This document shows positions 34,607 through 44,084 of a stretch of DNA of 64,000 bases, piece by piece. A program made the translations under genes and the position numbers. This DNA is from CAVQBP01 sp964448105 (GTDB lineage Bacteria; Bacteroidota; Ignavibacteria; Ignavibacteriales; Ignavibacteriaceae), in assembly GCA_964448105.1 (NCBI GenBank), contig CAYUVK010000003.1:30968-94967 (forward strand), in the 5' to 3' direction. The notes under the pieces were generated by a model, which saw only the letters and a list, made by a program, of their open reading frames with translations, was not told the origin of the DNA and ran no database searches. The number at the start of each line of letters is the position of its first letter. The stretch's first letter is position 1.

Positions 34607-35950
34607 ATGTCAACTGATATTCATAATAAACCTGAAACCGACTTACCGGTAGATGAGGGGATCGATGAATCAAAATATTCAGTGCAAACACATTTGATTT
34701 ATGGAAAAAATTATTCAAATAAATGGGATTATTCACACCACGTAATTTCGCCGCTCTCCAGTTCAGTAATTTTTAGATTGGATTCTGTAGAAAGGGGAGC
34801 AGAAGGTTTTGAAGAATTTGCTCATTCAAGTTTAATTGACGGTAAACCAGGACCTATTTATATTTATGATAGACTGGGCGAACCAAATAAAGATCTACTT
34901 GAAGAAAACCTTGCCTTTGTAGAAAAAGGTGAAGTAGCGGTTACATTTGCAACGGGGATGGGAGCTATCTCAGCAATTCTTGGTATTTTAACTAATTCAG
35001 GTGATGAAATAGTTACTCACAAAACTTTATACGGTTGTACATTTTCTTTGCTTAATAACTGGTATCCAAAATATAATATCAAAAATACTTCTGTAGATTT
35101 AACTAATCTGGAAAATTTAAAAAACAATATAACCGGTAAAACAAAAGTGATATATTTTGAAACTCCGGCAAATCCAAATCTTGATATCATAGATATAAAA
35201 GCAGTTAAAGAAATTGTAAATGAAGAAAATAAAAGCCGAACGGAAGAAAACAAAATCTATGTTGTGGTAGATAATACTTTTGCAACTCCATATTGCCAAA
35301 GACCGATTGAATTTGGTTCCGATTTTACTGTTCACTCATTAACAAAAGGAATCGGTGGTTTTGGTACCGATATGGGCGGCGTTGTAATTGGTCCAAAAAA
35401 GTTCCATGATATTTTGATGTTATATCGTAAAGATTTTGGCGCAGTTCTAAATACAAAAGCTGCATGGACAGTTTTAACTTACGGATTACCTACGTTGCAT
35501 CTTAGGATTTCACAGCAAACAAAGAGTGCAATACGGATAGCTGAATTTTTAGAAGCTCATCCTAAAGTTGAAATGGTTAATTACCCTGGATTAAAAAGTT
35601 ATCGTTTTTATTCGTTGGCAAAAGAACAAATGATTGATTTTAACGGCAATTTTGCTCCAGGCAGCTTAATTTATTTTACTCTCAAAGGAAAAACTAATCT
35701 GGATTGTAAAGAAAACGGCAGGCGGTTTATGAATTTTGCAGCAAAAAATGCTTATACTATGACACTTGCTGTTAGTCTTGGGCATACAAGAACTTTAATA
35801 GAACATCCGGCTTCTATGACGCATTCCATGGTACCGGCTGATAAATTAATTGAATATGGTATAGATCCCGGAGGTATAAGATTAGCTGCAGGTTTGGAAA
35901 ATACCGATGACATTTTATTTGACCTGGAAAAATGCCTGGCAATTGTATAA
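34607..35950 (+). CDS. Cys/Met metabolism PLP-dependent enzyme
   Basis: 447 residues of the trans-sulfuration enzyme family (cystathionine gamma-synthase/lyase, O-acetylhomoserine sulfhydrylase, methionine gamma-lyase). Visible: TFATGMGAISAILGILTNSG (cofactor phosphate-binding region), YFETPANPNLDIIDI, VVDNTFATPYCQRPIEFGSD, and the PLP Lys247 in VHSLTKGIGGFG. C-terminal SLGHTRTLIEHPASMTHS is typical. Which reaction it performs cannot be decided. GGAAGGGG lies before the ATG. Confidence 0.88.
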   Translation: MSTDIHNKPETDLPVDEGIDESKYSVQTHLIYGKNYSNKWDYSHHVISPLSSSVIFRLDSVERGAEGFEEFAHSSLIDGKPGPIYIYDRLGEPNKDLLEENLAFVEKGEVAVTFATGMGAISAILGILTNSGDEIVTHKTLYGCTFSLLNNWYPKYNIKNTSVDLTNLENLKNNITGKTKVIYFETPANPNLDIIDIKAVKEIVNEENKSRTEENKIYVVVDNTFATPYCQRPIEFGSDFTVHSLTKGIGGFGTDMGGVVIGPKKFHDILMLYRKDFGAVLNTKAAWTVLTYGLPTLHLRISQQTKSAIRIAEFLEAHPKVEMVNYPGLKSYRFYSLAKEQMIDFNGNFAPGSLIYFTLKGKTNLDCKENGRRFMNFAAKNAYTMTLAVSLGHTRTLIEHPASMTHSMVPADKLIEYGIDPGGIRLAAGLENTDDILFDLEKCLAIV

Positions 35951-36002
35951 AATAACAATACTATCTTTATAATTATAGCTATTAAATATTAGGTTATAAG
36001 AA

Positions 36003-36605
36003 ATGAAAAGTATGCTTGTTGTTTTAAAGCGATTATCATTTTTTATTTTCTTGAATATCTTTCTAATGAATGGTTTTTTATACAGTCAAATAAAAATATA
36101 TAACGACCTACCCGGTTTTAGAGGTGTTGCCTGGGGAAGTAAAATAGATAAAGTAAAAGCAACTGAAACCGAAAGTTATATGCAATTTTTCCATGGCTTT
36201 GGTATCGATGCATTGTCATATAAAGGATATATTGCCGGTTTAACCGCCAGGATAGACTATTCATTTAAAGATGGAAAATTATTTGAAGGGACTTACTCAA
36301 TTACTCCCGATGAAGAATTTAAAATTGATTTTAATAAATTAAAAAGTTTTTTAATCAATAAATATGGTAAACCGGATCTTAGAGCAGGATTATCCATTGA
36401 ATCGGATTCTCTATGGATACAAGTAACTGACTACGGTAAATTTAGAGGACCTGAATTATATTGGAAATTTAAAAATGGATTTATCGGGCTTATTGCATCA
36501 AAATTTGAGGAGGATGTAACTCTTACAGTTCTTTATTCAAGCGAAAAATCAATTGAAAATTACGGCAAAGACAGGTTAATTTCGACTGAAGATTATATTG
36601 AATGA
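36003..36605 (+). CDS. Unknown secreted protein
   Basis: 200 residues. Signal peptide with hydrophobic core RLSFFIFLNIFLMNGFLYSQ (cleavage likely before or at QIKIYN). The mature part starts with DLPGFRGVAWGSKIDKVKAT, a pattern seen in periplasmic proteins with a short WG motif near the N-terminus, then IDYSFKDGKLFEGTYSI and LINKYGKPDLRAG. No enzymatic motif found. It is expressed alone: 52 nt after the PLP enzyme, and convergent with the next gene. Confidence 0.7.
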   Translation: MKSMLVVLKRLSFFIFLNIFLMNGFLYSQIKIYNDLPGFRGVAWGSKIDKVKATETESYMQFFHGFGIDALSYKGYIAGLTARIDYSFKDGKLFEGTYSITPDEEFKIDFNKLKSFLINKYGKPDLRAGLSIESDSLWIQVTDYGKFRGPELYWKFKNGFIGLIASKFEEDVTLTVLYSSEKSIENYGKDRLISTEDYIE

Positions 36606-36620
36606 GTAACCAGAGTTATA

Positions 36621-36681
36621 AAGGTATATAGATATAAAGTTATAAAATATTTCTCTTAAACTTTTATATCCCATATACCTT
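36621..36681. repeat. Imperfect 20-nt inverted repeat between convergent genes
   Basis: AAGGTATATAGATATAAAG (36621-36639) is nearly the reverse complement of the 21 nt at 36661-36681, with a 21-nt loop. It lies between the plus-strand gene ending at 36605 and the minus-strand gene ending at 36698, so it may act as a bidirectional terminator-like hairpin, though it lacks a clean G+C-rich stem and U-tract. Confidence 0.4.
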
Positions 36682-36697
36682 ATACCCATAAACACTA

Positions 36698-37021
36698 TTA
36701 TTTTGTTCTTAAATTGTGTTTTTTTCTGTAGATAGTCCTGCTTGCTCTATTCTGTTCGGCATGCAATTTAGCTTTTACTTTTGGAGTTACAACACCATCT
36801 GATTTTGCATTTATTTTATTTTTTTGGATTTTTTTCTGTTGTTTTTCCAGGCGAATAGTCTCACCTTTAGTTAATTCTCCGTTTTTTACTCCTTGATGGA
36901 TTCTCTCTTGTTGATTTATCTGGCGTTTTGTTGCTCTTGGAGTTTTTGTTTGAGCAAATGTTGAATAAGAAATAACAAATAAAATTGTTGCTAAAGCCAG
37001 CAAGAAAATTTTTGTTTTCAT
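36698..37021 (-). CDS. Small secreted basic protein
   Basis: 107 residues. Signal peptide KTKIFLLALATILFVISYST ending at FAQ, then a highly basic, Gln-rich mature part. Segments ERIHQGVKNGELTKGETIRL, DGVVTPKVKAKLHAEQNRAS and RTIYRKKHNLRTK correspond to a small periplasmic protein type I recall from Bacteroidota-like genomes, of unknown function. A ribosome-binding site (GAGGT) precedes the ATG on the minus strand. Confidence 0.75.
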   Translation of the reverse strand: MKTKIFLLALATILFVISYSTFAQTKTPRATKRQINQQERIHQGVKNGELTKGETIRLEKQQKKIQKNKINAKSDGVVTPKVKAKLHAEQNRASRTIYRKKHNLRTK

Positions 37022-37278
37022 TTCTACCTCATTTTTTGTTAAAGATTTATTTATTCGGATTATTAAATTTCTAATTATGTGCCAAGTCCATATAGTTAAT
37101 TTCTGATAAAATTTGCGCTTTTAGCAGAATTGAATTGCCTGAATATAGAATAAATTTGCCTGGTAGCTATATTGCCAGGTATATTTAACAAATCATTTAA
37201 AAAATATGTAGAAACAAAAGATATCTTAAAAACATAAGTTTGGGTTTCGATGGAGTATCGGAGATAATTATTTATTTC

Positions 37279-37536
37279 TTAGGCTGCAGAATTTTCAATT
37301 TGTTCAGCTTTAAAAGGGAACTCAAAAAAATAATGAAATTCGTCTTCTTTAATAATTTTATCTTTTGTTAAAAAATATTTGTCTATTTGATTTTCTTTCA
37401 TAACTGGAAGATACAAACCTTCTTCATAATATATTTTAGGCAGCCTAATTTGTTTATGGGATACGAGATAAGCCATATCAATCATGACCTTTCTAACAAA
37501 CTGTCCGTTTTCTTTTCTAAGATATAGGGATCTCAA
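37279..37536 (-). CDS. Unknown small cytoplasmic protein
   Basis: 85 residues, not recognised. TTG start at 37536 supported by AAGGAG 4 nt upstream on the minus strand. Sequence includes SLYLRKENGQFVRKVMIDMA, LPKIYYEEGLYLPVMKENQ and EFHYFFEFPFKAEQIE; no signal peptide or membrane helix. Isolated between 257-nt and 200-nt gaps in which nothing else was recognised. Confidence 0.6.
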   Translation of the reverse strand: MRSLYLRKENGQFVRKVMIDMAYLVSHKQIRLPKIYYEEGLYLPVMKENQIDKYFLTKDKIIKEDEFHYFFEFPFKAEQIENSAA

Positions 37537-37736
37537 ATAACTCCTTAAAATTAGATTCGAAAATTTAATAAAAAATTGTTAAAAATTTAGGATAGAAGAA
37601 AATTTATTTTTTTAAATGACAATTTTTATTGAAAACTACTTTTTACCGTTTAACAATTTAGTTCTGGTGATTATGCTTTATAATTCAATTTACTTATTTT
37701 ACAGAATAATAATTTAATAGTATATAGGAGAATAAC

Positions 37737-38654
37737 TTGGGTTTGTTAGTTGTAGGAACACTAGGTCTTGATAATGTTTCCACTCCATTTGATAAAATAG
37801 AAAATGCTTTGGGTGGTTCGGCAACATATATAGCATTATCTGCCGGTTATTTCAGTGGTCCCATATATCTTGTTGGTGTTGTAGGAAAAGACTTCCCGGA
37901 AAGATATATTCATTTACTCGAAGAGCATGATATTGATATAGAAGGGCTTCAAGTGTTAGAAAATGAAAAAACATTTCGCTGGGCAGGTAAATATCATTAT
38001 GATTTGAATGTTAGAGATACACTTCTAACCGAATTAAATGCTCTGGAAAATTTTGACCCTATTGTTCCTGAAAAATACCGCAAAGCAAAATTTGTATGTC
38101 TTGGAAATATCGACCCGACATTACAATTGAAAGTTTTAGATCAGGTGGAAAACCCCAGGTTTGTAGTATGTGATACTATGAATTATTGGATTGAAGGAAA
38201 AAAAGAAGAGCTGTTGAAAGTTCTTCAAAGAACTAATGTTTTAATAATTAATGATTCCGAAGCACGTTTGCTTACAAAAGAACCGAATTTAATAAAATCT
38301 GCTAAAGTAATTAGAGAAATGGGACCTGATATTTTAATAATAAAAAAAGGGGAACACGGTGCTTTGCTTTTTGCAGATGATATAATCTTTTCTGCTCCTG
38401 CTTATCCTATGGAAATGATTTATGATCCAACCGGTGCCGGTGATTCATTTGCCGGCGGGTTTATAGGTTATCTCCATAAAACCCAGGATTTAAGTCCTGA
38501 AAATATGAAGTGTGCTGTTGTATATGGAAGTTCGATGGCTTCTTTTTGTGTTGAGAAGTTTAGTACAAAAGGATTAGAAGACTTAGAATATTTACGTGTT
38601 CAGGATAGGTACAGGGATTTTCTTAAACTTTCACAATTTGATGAAAAAGAATAA
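37737..38654 (+). CDS. PfkB-family sugar/nucleoside kinase
   Basis: 305 residues of the ribokinase (PfkB) fold: GTLGLDNVSTPFDKIENALG with GGSATYIALSAGYF near the N-terminus, and DPTGAGDSFAGGFIGYL (about residues 231-247), the anion hole plus catalytic Asp. The substrate is not determinable. TTG start with TAGGAG upstream. It overlaps mtnA by 14 nt, hinting at a role with methylthioribose or related phosphosugars, which is inference. Confidence 0.9.
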   Translation: MGLLVVGTLGLDNVSTPFDKIENALGGSATYIALSAGYFSGPIYLVGVVGKDFPERYIHLLEEHDIDIEGLQVLENEKTFRWAGKYHYDLNVRDTLLTELNALENFDPIVPEKYRKAKFVCLGNIDPTLQLKVLDQVENPRFVVCDTMNYWIEGKKEELLKVLQRTNVLIINDSEARLLTKEPNLIKSAKVIREMGPDILIIKKGEHGALLFADDIIFSAPAYPMEMIYDPTGAGDSFAGGFIGYLHKTQDLSPENMKCAVVYGSSMASFCVEKFSTKGLEDLEYLRVQDRYRDFLKLSQFDEKE

Positions 38655-39660
38655 TTATTTTTCTTTAGATTTTAAAGACGATAAATTTATCTTCCTCGAT
38701 CAAACAAAACTTCCGCTTGTTGAAGAATATATTGAAACTGAAGATTATAACAGGATAGCGGAAGCAATTGAGAGATTGGAGATTAGAGGAGCACCGGCTA
38801 TTGGGGTAGCGGCAGCTTATGGTTTAGCTCTTTCATTAAAAGATACGAATAAAAATTCTGCAGATGAAAAATTTAATAATGCATATACCCGTCTTTCAAA
38901 AACCCGTCCTACCGCAGTAAACTTATTCCGATCTTTAAATGATTTAAAAAAAGTTTTTTTGCAAAATAAAGATTCCGATGATATTTATTCCATCATTAAA
39001 ATGGAAGCAGAGAAGATTCATAAAGATGATATTGAAAAGTGCAGGTTAATCGGCGAGAATGGTTTAAATATATTTAAAAAAAATAAATCAAATATATTAA
39101 CACACTGCAATACAGGTAAGCTTGCAACCAGCGGAGATGGAACGGCATTTAATGTTATTAAAAGAGCTTTTGAGAAAAATCTTGTAAATTTTGTTTATGC
39201 AGATGAAACACGTCCGTTGCTACAGGGTTTACGGCTTACAGCTTTTGAATTAGAAAAGAATGGAATTCCTTTTAAAGTTTTATCCGATTCGAGTGCAGCG
39301 TTTCTAATGCAGCAGCATAAAGTCGATCTGGTTATCGTAGGTGCTGATAGAATTGCTATTAATGGCGATACGGCAAATAAAATCGGGACATACAATTTAG
39401 CTGTTCTTTGTAATCATCATGATATCCCGTTTTATGTAGCAGCACCAACCACAACAATAGATAGAACAATTCCATCCGGCCAGGAAATTGTAATTGAAGA
39501 AAGAAAAAATATAGAATTAACAAAAATTAACGGGCAAAACATTGCACCGGATAGTTATAAAGCTTTCACACCTGCTTTTGATGTTACTCCTTCTCATTTA
39601 ATTACCGGTATAATCACTGAAGATCAAGTTTATTTTTTCCCTTATAATTTTATTCAATGA
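38641..39660 (+). CDS. mtnA: Methylthioribose-1-phosphate isomerase MtnA
   Basis: 339 residues from ATG 38641 (overlapping the kinase gene by 14 nt). Family motifs: LEIRGAPAIGVAAAYGLAL, TRPTAVNLF, ILTHCNTGKLATSGDG (catalytic Cys), YADETRPLLQGLRLTAFEL, VIVGADRIAINGDTANKIGT (catalytic Asp) and APTTTIDRTIPSG. Converts 5-methylthioribose-1-phosphate to the ribulose form in methionine salvage. The RGAPAIG motif argues against ribose-1,5-bisphosphate isomerase. Confidence 0.94.
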   Translation: MKKNNYFSLDFKDDKFIFLDQTKLPLVEEYIETEDYNRIAEAIERLEIRGAPAIGVAAAYGLALSLKDTNKNSADEKFNNAYTRLSKTRPTAVNLFRSLNDLKKVFLQNKDSDDIYSIIKMEAEKIHKDDIEKCRLIGENGLNIFKKNKSNILTHCNTGKLATSGDGTAFNVIKRAFEKNLVNFVYADETRPLLQGLRLTAFELEKNGIPFKVLSDSSAAFLMQQHKVDLVIVGADRIAINGDTANKIGTYNLAVLCNHHDIPFYVAAPTTTIDRTIPSGQEIVIEERKNIELTKINGQNIAPDSYKAFTPAFDVTPSHLITGIITEDQVYFFPYNFIQ

Positions 39661-40403
39661 GTGAAATAATAAAGACGGAAGCTATAGTTTTAAGCAAGCT
39701 AAACTATGGTGATTCAAGTAATATTGTATCGCTGTTTACTAAAAGTCATGGGAGACTATCCGCAATTATAAAAGGGGGAAGAAGTCCAAAATCCAAAATT
39801 AGTTTTATGACCGATCTTTTAAACCATTTGCAAATTATTTTATATAAAAAAGATACACGCGAAGTTCAAATATTATCAAGTGCCGATATTATTTCACATT
39901 ATTCAAAAATAAAAGAAAACCTCGAAAAACTTAAATATTCATATGCTATTCTTGAACTTGTAAAAAAACTGATACCGGAACACGAAGTAAATGAAAGACT
40001 ATTTAACGGTTTAAATAGAATTTTTTCTTTATTTGAAAACCCTGACGAACATCTAAAAATATTATTCGGCAGGTTTTTTATGTTTTTTTTAACTGAATTG
40101 GGGTATGAAATCCAGATTCAAAAGTGTGTATCTTGCGGAAAATCAAACTTAAATGGTATGGATTTGTCATACAATTTCGAATTAGGTATTTTATGTGATA
40201 CTTGTAAGAAGGATTATAATGAGTCCTTTCAAATTAATTCGGAACTTTTTAATTATTTACAGTGTCTAAAGCAAAATAAAAAGATAATTAATGTTAATGA
40301 AATGATTTACGATAAAGCGATTGTATTCATGCAGTCGTATCTAAAGCATCATATTACGGATTTCAACGGATTCAAATCTTTTCAATTATTTAAAGAGGTT
40401 TAG
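39657..40403 (+). CDS. recO: DNA repair protein RecO
   Basis: 248 residues. OB-fold N-terminus: IIKTEAIVLSKLNYGDSSNI, VSLFTKSHGRLSAIIKGGR. Central helices and a zinc finger C-V-S-C (CVSCGKSN) with a second pair CDTC. RecO loads RecA onto SSB-coated DNA with RecR. It overlaps mtnA by 4 nt (ATGA). Confidence 0.93.
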   Translation: MSEIIKTEAIVLSKLNYGDSSNIVSLFTKSHGRLSAIIKGGRSPKSKISFMTDLLNHLQIILYKKDTREVQILSSADIISHYSKIKENLEKLKYSYAILELVKKLIPEHEVNERLFNGLNRIFSLFENPDEHLKILFGRFFMFFLTELGYEIQIQKCVSCGKSNLNGMDLSYNFELGILCDTCKKDYNESFQINSELFNYLQCLKQNKKIINVNEMIYDKAIVFMQSYLKHHITDFNGFKSFQLFKEV

Positions 40404-40474
40404 ACAAAAAATTTTTACCAATGCAGTAATTGCAGGATTGAAAAAACTTTTAATATATAACGGAGGAAAACAAT

Positions 40475-41965
40475 ATGAAGACTAAAGGATTAATTGGTGC
40501 CATTGCTTTAATTGTAGTGGGCATTATTTTCGGGGCACTGCTTGTGTCAGGTTTTGGTTTGGTAAGACCCGGTATGGCGGATATAAATTTAGGAGCCTCA
40601 ACACCGCCTGTTAATTTAGATGCAGACGCCACTTCTTTTAGTAAAGCATTTATTGAAGTAGCACAAAAAGTTACACCCGCCATTGTTCAAATAAATGTTA
40701 TTTCGGAAAATAAAGATAATCCTCACCAGGATTTTTTCTTTTTCCCATTTAAAGATATGCCCCAAGAAGAAAGAGGTTCAGGAAGCGGAATTATAATTTC
40801 AAAAGATGGTTATATTGTTACGAACAATCACGTTGTTGAAAACGCAACTTCTGTAAAAGTTGGATTATTTGATAAAAGAGTATTCGATGCAAAAGTTATT
40901 GGTACGGATCCTTTAACTGATTTAGCTGTTATCAAAATTGATGCAAATGATCTGCCTACTGCTTATTTAGGTGATTCTGATAATTTAAAAGTAGGGCAAT
41001 GGGTAATGGCTATTGGAAATCCTTTGTCATTAGCTTCAACAGTTACTGCCGGAATTGTTAGTGCTATGGGAAGAGGAAGACTAGGTTTGATAAACAACCG
41101 TTATGGTGTTGAAGATTTCATACAAACTGATGCTGCCATCAATCCCGGGAACAGCGGGGGGGCTTTAGTTGATTTATCGGGTGCAGTTATTGGTGTCAAT
41201 TCTGCAATTGCTGCCGGAAGAACAGGTACATATATTGGATATGGATTTGCAATTCCAATCAATTTAGTAAAATCTGTGGCAAAAGATCTAATTGCTCACG
41301 GAAAAATTAACAGAGGATATATCGGTGTCAGTATTGGTGATATTGATTACACAACTGCTAAATCTTTAGGGCTTGATAAACCTAAAGGTGTTATTATACA
41401 GGGTGTATTGCCTGATGGAGCCGCTGCCAAAGCTGATATTAAACAGGGTGACGTAATTTTAAAAATTGATGGTAAAGAAGTTAACCAGACCAATGAACTG
41501 CAAAGTTACATAGCAAGCAGGTCTGCCGGAACATCTGTTGATTTAACAATTTATCGTGATGGTAAAACAATTGACAGGAAGGTAACATTAAAACCTAGAG
41601 AAGAAGAATCAAAAGCCGAACCGACTTCAGATAAAACTGAAGAGAAGAGTGAATCTAAATCAGAAAATTCCTCGGCTACTTTTGATGATTTAGGATTAAC
41701 TGTAAGAAATCTTACGGCTCAGGAAAAATCGGATTTTAAGGTTGATAATGGAGTTATGATTACAGATGTTAAACCTTTTAGTGAAGCGGAAGATCAGCAG
41801 TTGTTTAAAAACACCATTATTGTTCAAGCAGATAAGCAGCCGGTAAAGGATGTTAAAGACTTAAAAGAAATAATAAAAGATAAAAAAGGATCGGCTGTTT
41901 TGCTGAAAATGCAGGATAATAAAGGAAACAGCTTCTTTAAAGGTATTCAAGTACCGGGTAAATGA
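40475..41965 (+). CDS. htrA: HtrA/DegP-type periplasmic serine protease
   Basis: 496 residues. N-terminal signal anchor (GLIGAIALIVVGIIFGALL), trypsin-like domain with catalytic triad His119 (VTNNHVVENA), Asp149 (DPLTDLAVI) and Ser227 (INPGNSGGALVDL), then two PDZ domains (about 290-370 and, after an acidic/Ser linker, 410-495). It degrades or refolds misfolded envelope proteins. GGAGGA lies before the ATG; an intrinsic terminator follows. Confidence 0.95.
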   Translation: MKTKGLIGAIALIVVGIIFGALLVSGFGLVRPGMADINLGASTPPVNLDADATSFSKAFIEVAQKVTPAIVQINVISENKDNPHQDFFFFPFKDMPQEERGSGSGIIISKDGYIVTNNHVVENATSVKVGLFDKRVFDAKVIGTDPLTDLAVIKIDANDLPTAYLGDSDNLKVGQWVMAIGNPLSLASTVTAGIVSAMGRGRLGLINNRYGVEDFIQTDAAINPGNSGGALVDLSGAVIGVNSAIAAGRTGTYIGYGFAIPINLVKSVAKDLIAHGKINRGYIGVSIGDIDYTTAKSLGLDKPKGVIIQGVLPDGAAAKADIKQGDVILKIDGKEVNQTNELQSYIASRSAGTSVDLTIYRDGKTIDRKVTLKPREEESKAEPTSDKTEEKSESKSENSSATFDDLGLTVRNLTAQEKSDFKVDNGVMITDVKPFSEAEDQQLFKNTIIVQADKQPVKDVKDLKEIIKDKKGSAVLLKMQDNKGNSFFKGIQVPGK

Positions 41966-41990
41966 TAAACTTTTCATAATAAACTTTATT

Positions 41991-42019
41991 AAAACGCCCG
42001 TTAATCGGGCGTTTTTTTT
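41991..42019 (+). terminator. Intrinsic terminator after htrA
   Basis: AAAACGCCCG (41991-42000), loop TTAAT, CGGGCGTTTT (42006-42015), running into eight T residues (42012-42019). A textbook Rho-independent terminator 26 nt after the htrA stop; the flanking A-tract would make it function on both strands. Confidence 0.95.
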
Positions 42020-42114
42020 AAATAATTTGTTTTATGAGCAAGTTCGATTGTGGGCAGATAAAAATTTAGTCAATACTTTTTTATATTTGTAGCTTCATTA
42101 ATGATGGATTAAAA

Positions 42115-43326
42115 ATGATAAGATTCCTAACTGCTGGAGAATCCCACGGTAAAGCTGTGGTTGCTGTTCTGGAGGGATTCCCTTCAAATATTAAAATATC
42201 AAATGATTATATAAATTTTCATCTAAAACGGAGGCAAGCCGGGTACGGCAGAGGGTTAAGGATGAAAATTGAAACGGATACCGCAGAAATTTTCTCCGGG
42301 ATTAGATTCCAAAAAACTCTCGGCTCACCAATTACTTTATTGATAAAAAATAAGGATTGGGAAAACTGGATCTCTAAAATGACTCCGGGCAGGAGAAAAG
42401 AAGTAATTGAAAAAATTACTATTCCAAGACCTGGGCATGCAGATCTCGTAGGAATATCAAAATATAATTTTAATGATATTCGCAATTCTATAGAAAGATC
42501 GAGTGCAAGAGAAACTGCCGCAAGAGTTGCGGCCGGATCAATTGCGAGAAAATTTCTTGAAGAATTTGGAATTTATTTCGGAAGCTATGTTGAAAGCATT
42601 GGGGGGATATATTCGAAGAATAATTTTTTAGAAAAATTGTTCAATAATAACTTACCTAAGAATTTTAATGGCTGGAATCTTTCTGTTGAATCCGATAAAA
42701 GTGATGTAAGGGTACTTGATAAAGAACATGAAATAAGAATAATCAATAAAATAAAAGAAGCTAAAAAGAAAGGGGATACATTAGGCGGGACATTTATTAC
42801 AGTAGCTACAGGTATTCCTGTCGGGCTCGGCAGCTTTGTTCATTACGATACAAAATTGGATGCGGAAATTGCCCAGTCAATTATGTCTATAAATGCTGTA
42901 AAAGCCGTTGCAATCGGTTCAGGGTTCGATTCGGCGGAAAAGTTTGGTTCCGAATCTCATGATGAAATAATAAAAACAAAAAATAATTTTTCCCGTAAAA
43001 CAAATCGTGCAGGTGGAATTGAAGGAGGAATTTCTACAGGATTACCGATTATTGTACGCGGCGCTATGAAGCCGATAGCTACTTTAATGAGCCCTATTGA
43101 AAGTGTAGATCTCAAAACCATGAAAATTGTTGATGCAAGGCGAGAACGGAGTGATTTTGTAGCAGTACCTGCGTGTGCAGTTATAGCCGAATCTATGCTT
43201 GCCTGGTCAATTGCAAAATATTTCTTGTTAAAATTCGGCGGCGATTCAATCGAAGAAACGAAAGATAATTTTAAGAGTTATACTTCAAAATTAACTAAGA
43301 GAATTATCAAAAATTTTAAAAGTTAA
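42115..43326 (+). CDS. aroC: Chorismate synthase AroC
   Basis: 403 residues. Signature GESHGKAVVAVLEGFPSN at the N-terminus, LKRRQAGYGRG, PRPGHADLVG, the conserved ERSSARETAARVAAGSIARK, and RAGGIEGGISTGLPIIVRGA. Catalyses the final shikimate step, EPSP to chorismate, with reduced FMN. Monocistronic in appearance, following the htrA terminator. Confidence 0.96.
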   Translation: MIRFLTAGESHGKAVVAVLEGFPSNIKISNDYINFHLKRRQAGYGRGLRMKIETDTAEIFSGIRFQKTLGSPITLLIKNKDWENWISKMTPGRRKEVIEKITIPRPGHADLVGISKYNFNDIRNSIERSSARETAARVAAGSIARKFLEEFGIYFGSYVESIGGIYSKNNFLEKLFNNNLPKNFNGWNLSVESDKSDVRVLDKEHEIRIINKIKEAKKKGDTLGGTFITVATGIPVGLGSFVHYDTKLDAEIAQSIMSINAVKAVAIGSGFDSAEKFGSESHDEIIKTKNNFSRKTNRAGGIEGGISTGLPIIVRGAMKPIATLMSPIESVDLKTMKIVDARRERSDFVAVPACAVIAESMLAWSIAKYFLLKFGGDSIEETKDNFKSYTSKLTKRIIKNFKS

Positions 43327-43425
43327 AATCCAACTGTTAAATTGCTAAATTGTTATATTGTTGGAGAAGCATTTCTTCTTTTAGCAATAAAACAATATCA
43401 CAATAGAACCAAAAAACAATAAATA
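43327..43425 (+). repeat. Low-complexity imperfect inverted repeats
   Basis: The aroC to hydrolase gap has related runs AAATTGCTAAATTGTTATAT and, in opposite orientation, TAGCAATAAAACAATATCAC, around a small AGAAG-CATTT-CTTCT hairpin followed by TTT. It resembles the short AT-rich intergenic repeats found in Bacteroidota-like genomes, and the small hairpin could be a weak terminator for aroC. Confidence 0.4.
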
Positions 43426-44079
43426 ATGATAGTTGTCAAAAAATTTGTCTTTAATCCATTTTCGGAAAATACTTATGTCGTTTGGGATGAAAAGACGCAT
43501 GAAGGGATGGTTGTTGATCCCGGGTGTCTCGATTCAGAAGAAGAAAAAGAACTTGAAGATTTTATTGCCAATAGAAATATTGTAGTAAAATATTTAATTG
43601 TAACTCATTGCCATATTGATCATATCCTGGGATGTAAATTCGTCAAAGACAAATATTTACCGCTATATATATTTCCCAAAGATGATCTTCCATTATTGGA
43701 AAATGCAGATAAACAGGCTGCTGCATTTGGACTAGAAATAGAAACACCTCCTTTGCCGGATGATTATTTAACTGAGAATTCTAAAATCAATTTAGGAAAT
43801 TCCACTGTAAAAATATTATCAACACCGGGACATTCTCCGGGTGAGCATTGTCTTTATTTTGAGAATGAAAAATTCTGTATCACCGGCGATGTGTTATTTC
43901 AAAAAAGTATTGGCAGAACAGATTTATGGGGCGGGGATCACTCCATCTTAATAAATTCAATTAAAAATAAACTTTTAATTCTGCCTGATGAAGTTATAAT
44001 TTATCCGGGTCATGGAGAAAATAGTAAAATTGGTGTAGAAAAAAGTGAAAACCCTTTTTTAATGCAATTAGATAATTAA
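43426..44079 (+). CDS. MBL-fold metallo-hydrolase (glyoxalase II-like)
   Basis: 217 residues. Metal-binding motif THCHIDHILG (H-x-H-x-D-H), a second His in TPGHSPGEHCLYF, the Asp in FCITGDVLFQKSIGR, and the final His in IIYPGHGENS. Typical of single-domain glyoxalase II/YcbL-type hydrolases acting on thioesters. Exact substrate unknown. The following intergenic region lacks G on the plus strand. Confidence 0.9.
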   Translation: MIVVKKFVFNPFSENTYVVWDEKTHEGMVVDPGCLDSEEEKELEDFIANRNIVVKYLIVTHCHIDHILGCKFVKDKYLPLYIFPKDDLPLLENADKQAAAFGLEIETPPLPDDYLTENSKINLGNSTVKILSTPGHSPGEHCLYFENEKFCITGDVLFQKSIGRTDLWGGDHSILINSIKNKLLILPDEVIIYPGHGENSKIGVEKSENPFLMQLDN

Positions 44080-44084
44080 TCCTG

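Noticed and set aside
42082..42089. TATATTTG before aroC (and TATTTTTG at 46017-46024 before the carboxylase gene), exact matches to the Bacteroidota -7 element TAnnTTTG
   Set aside because: Neither has a TTG/TTTG -33 element at the required distance, and such octamers are common by chance in AT-rich DNA.
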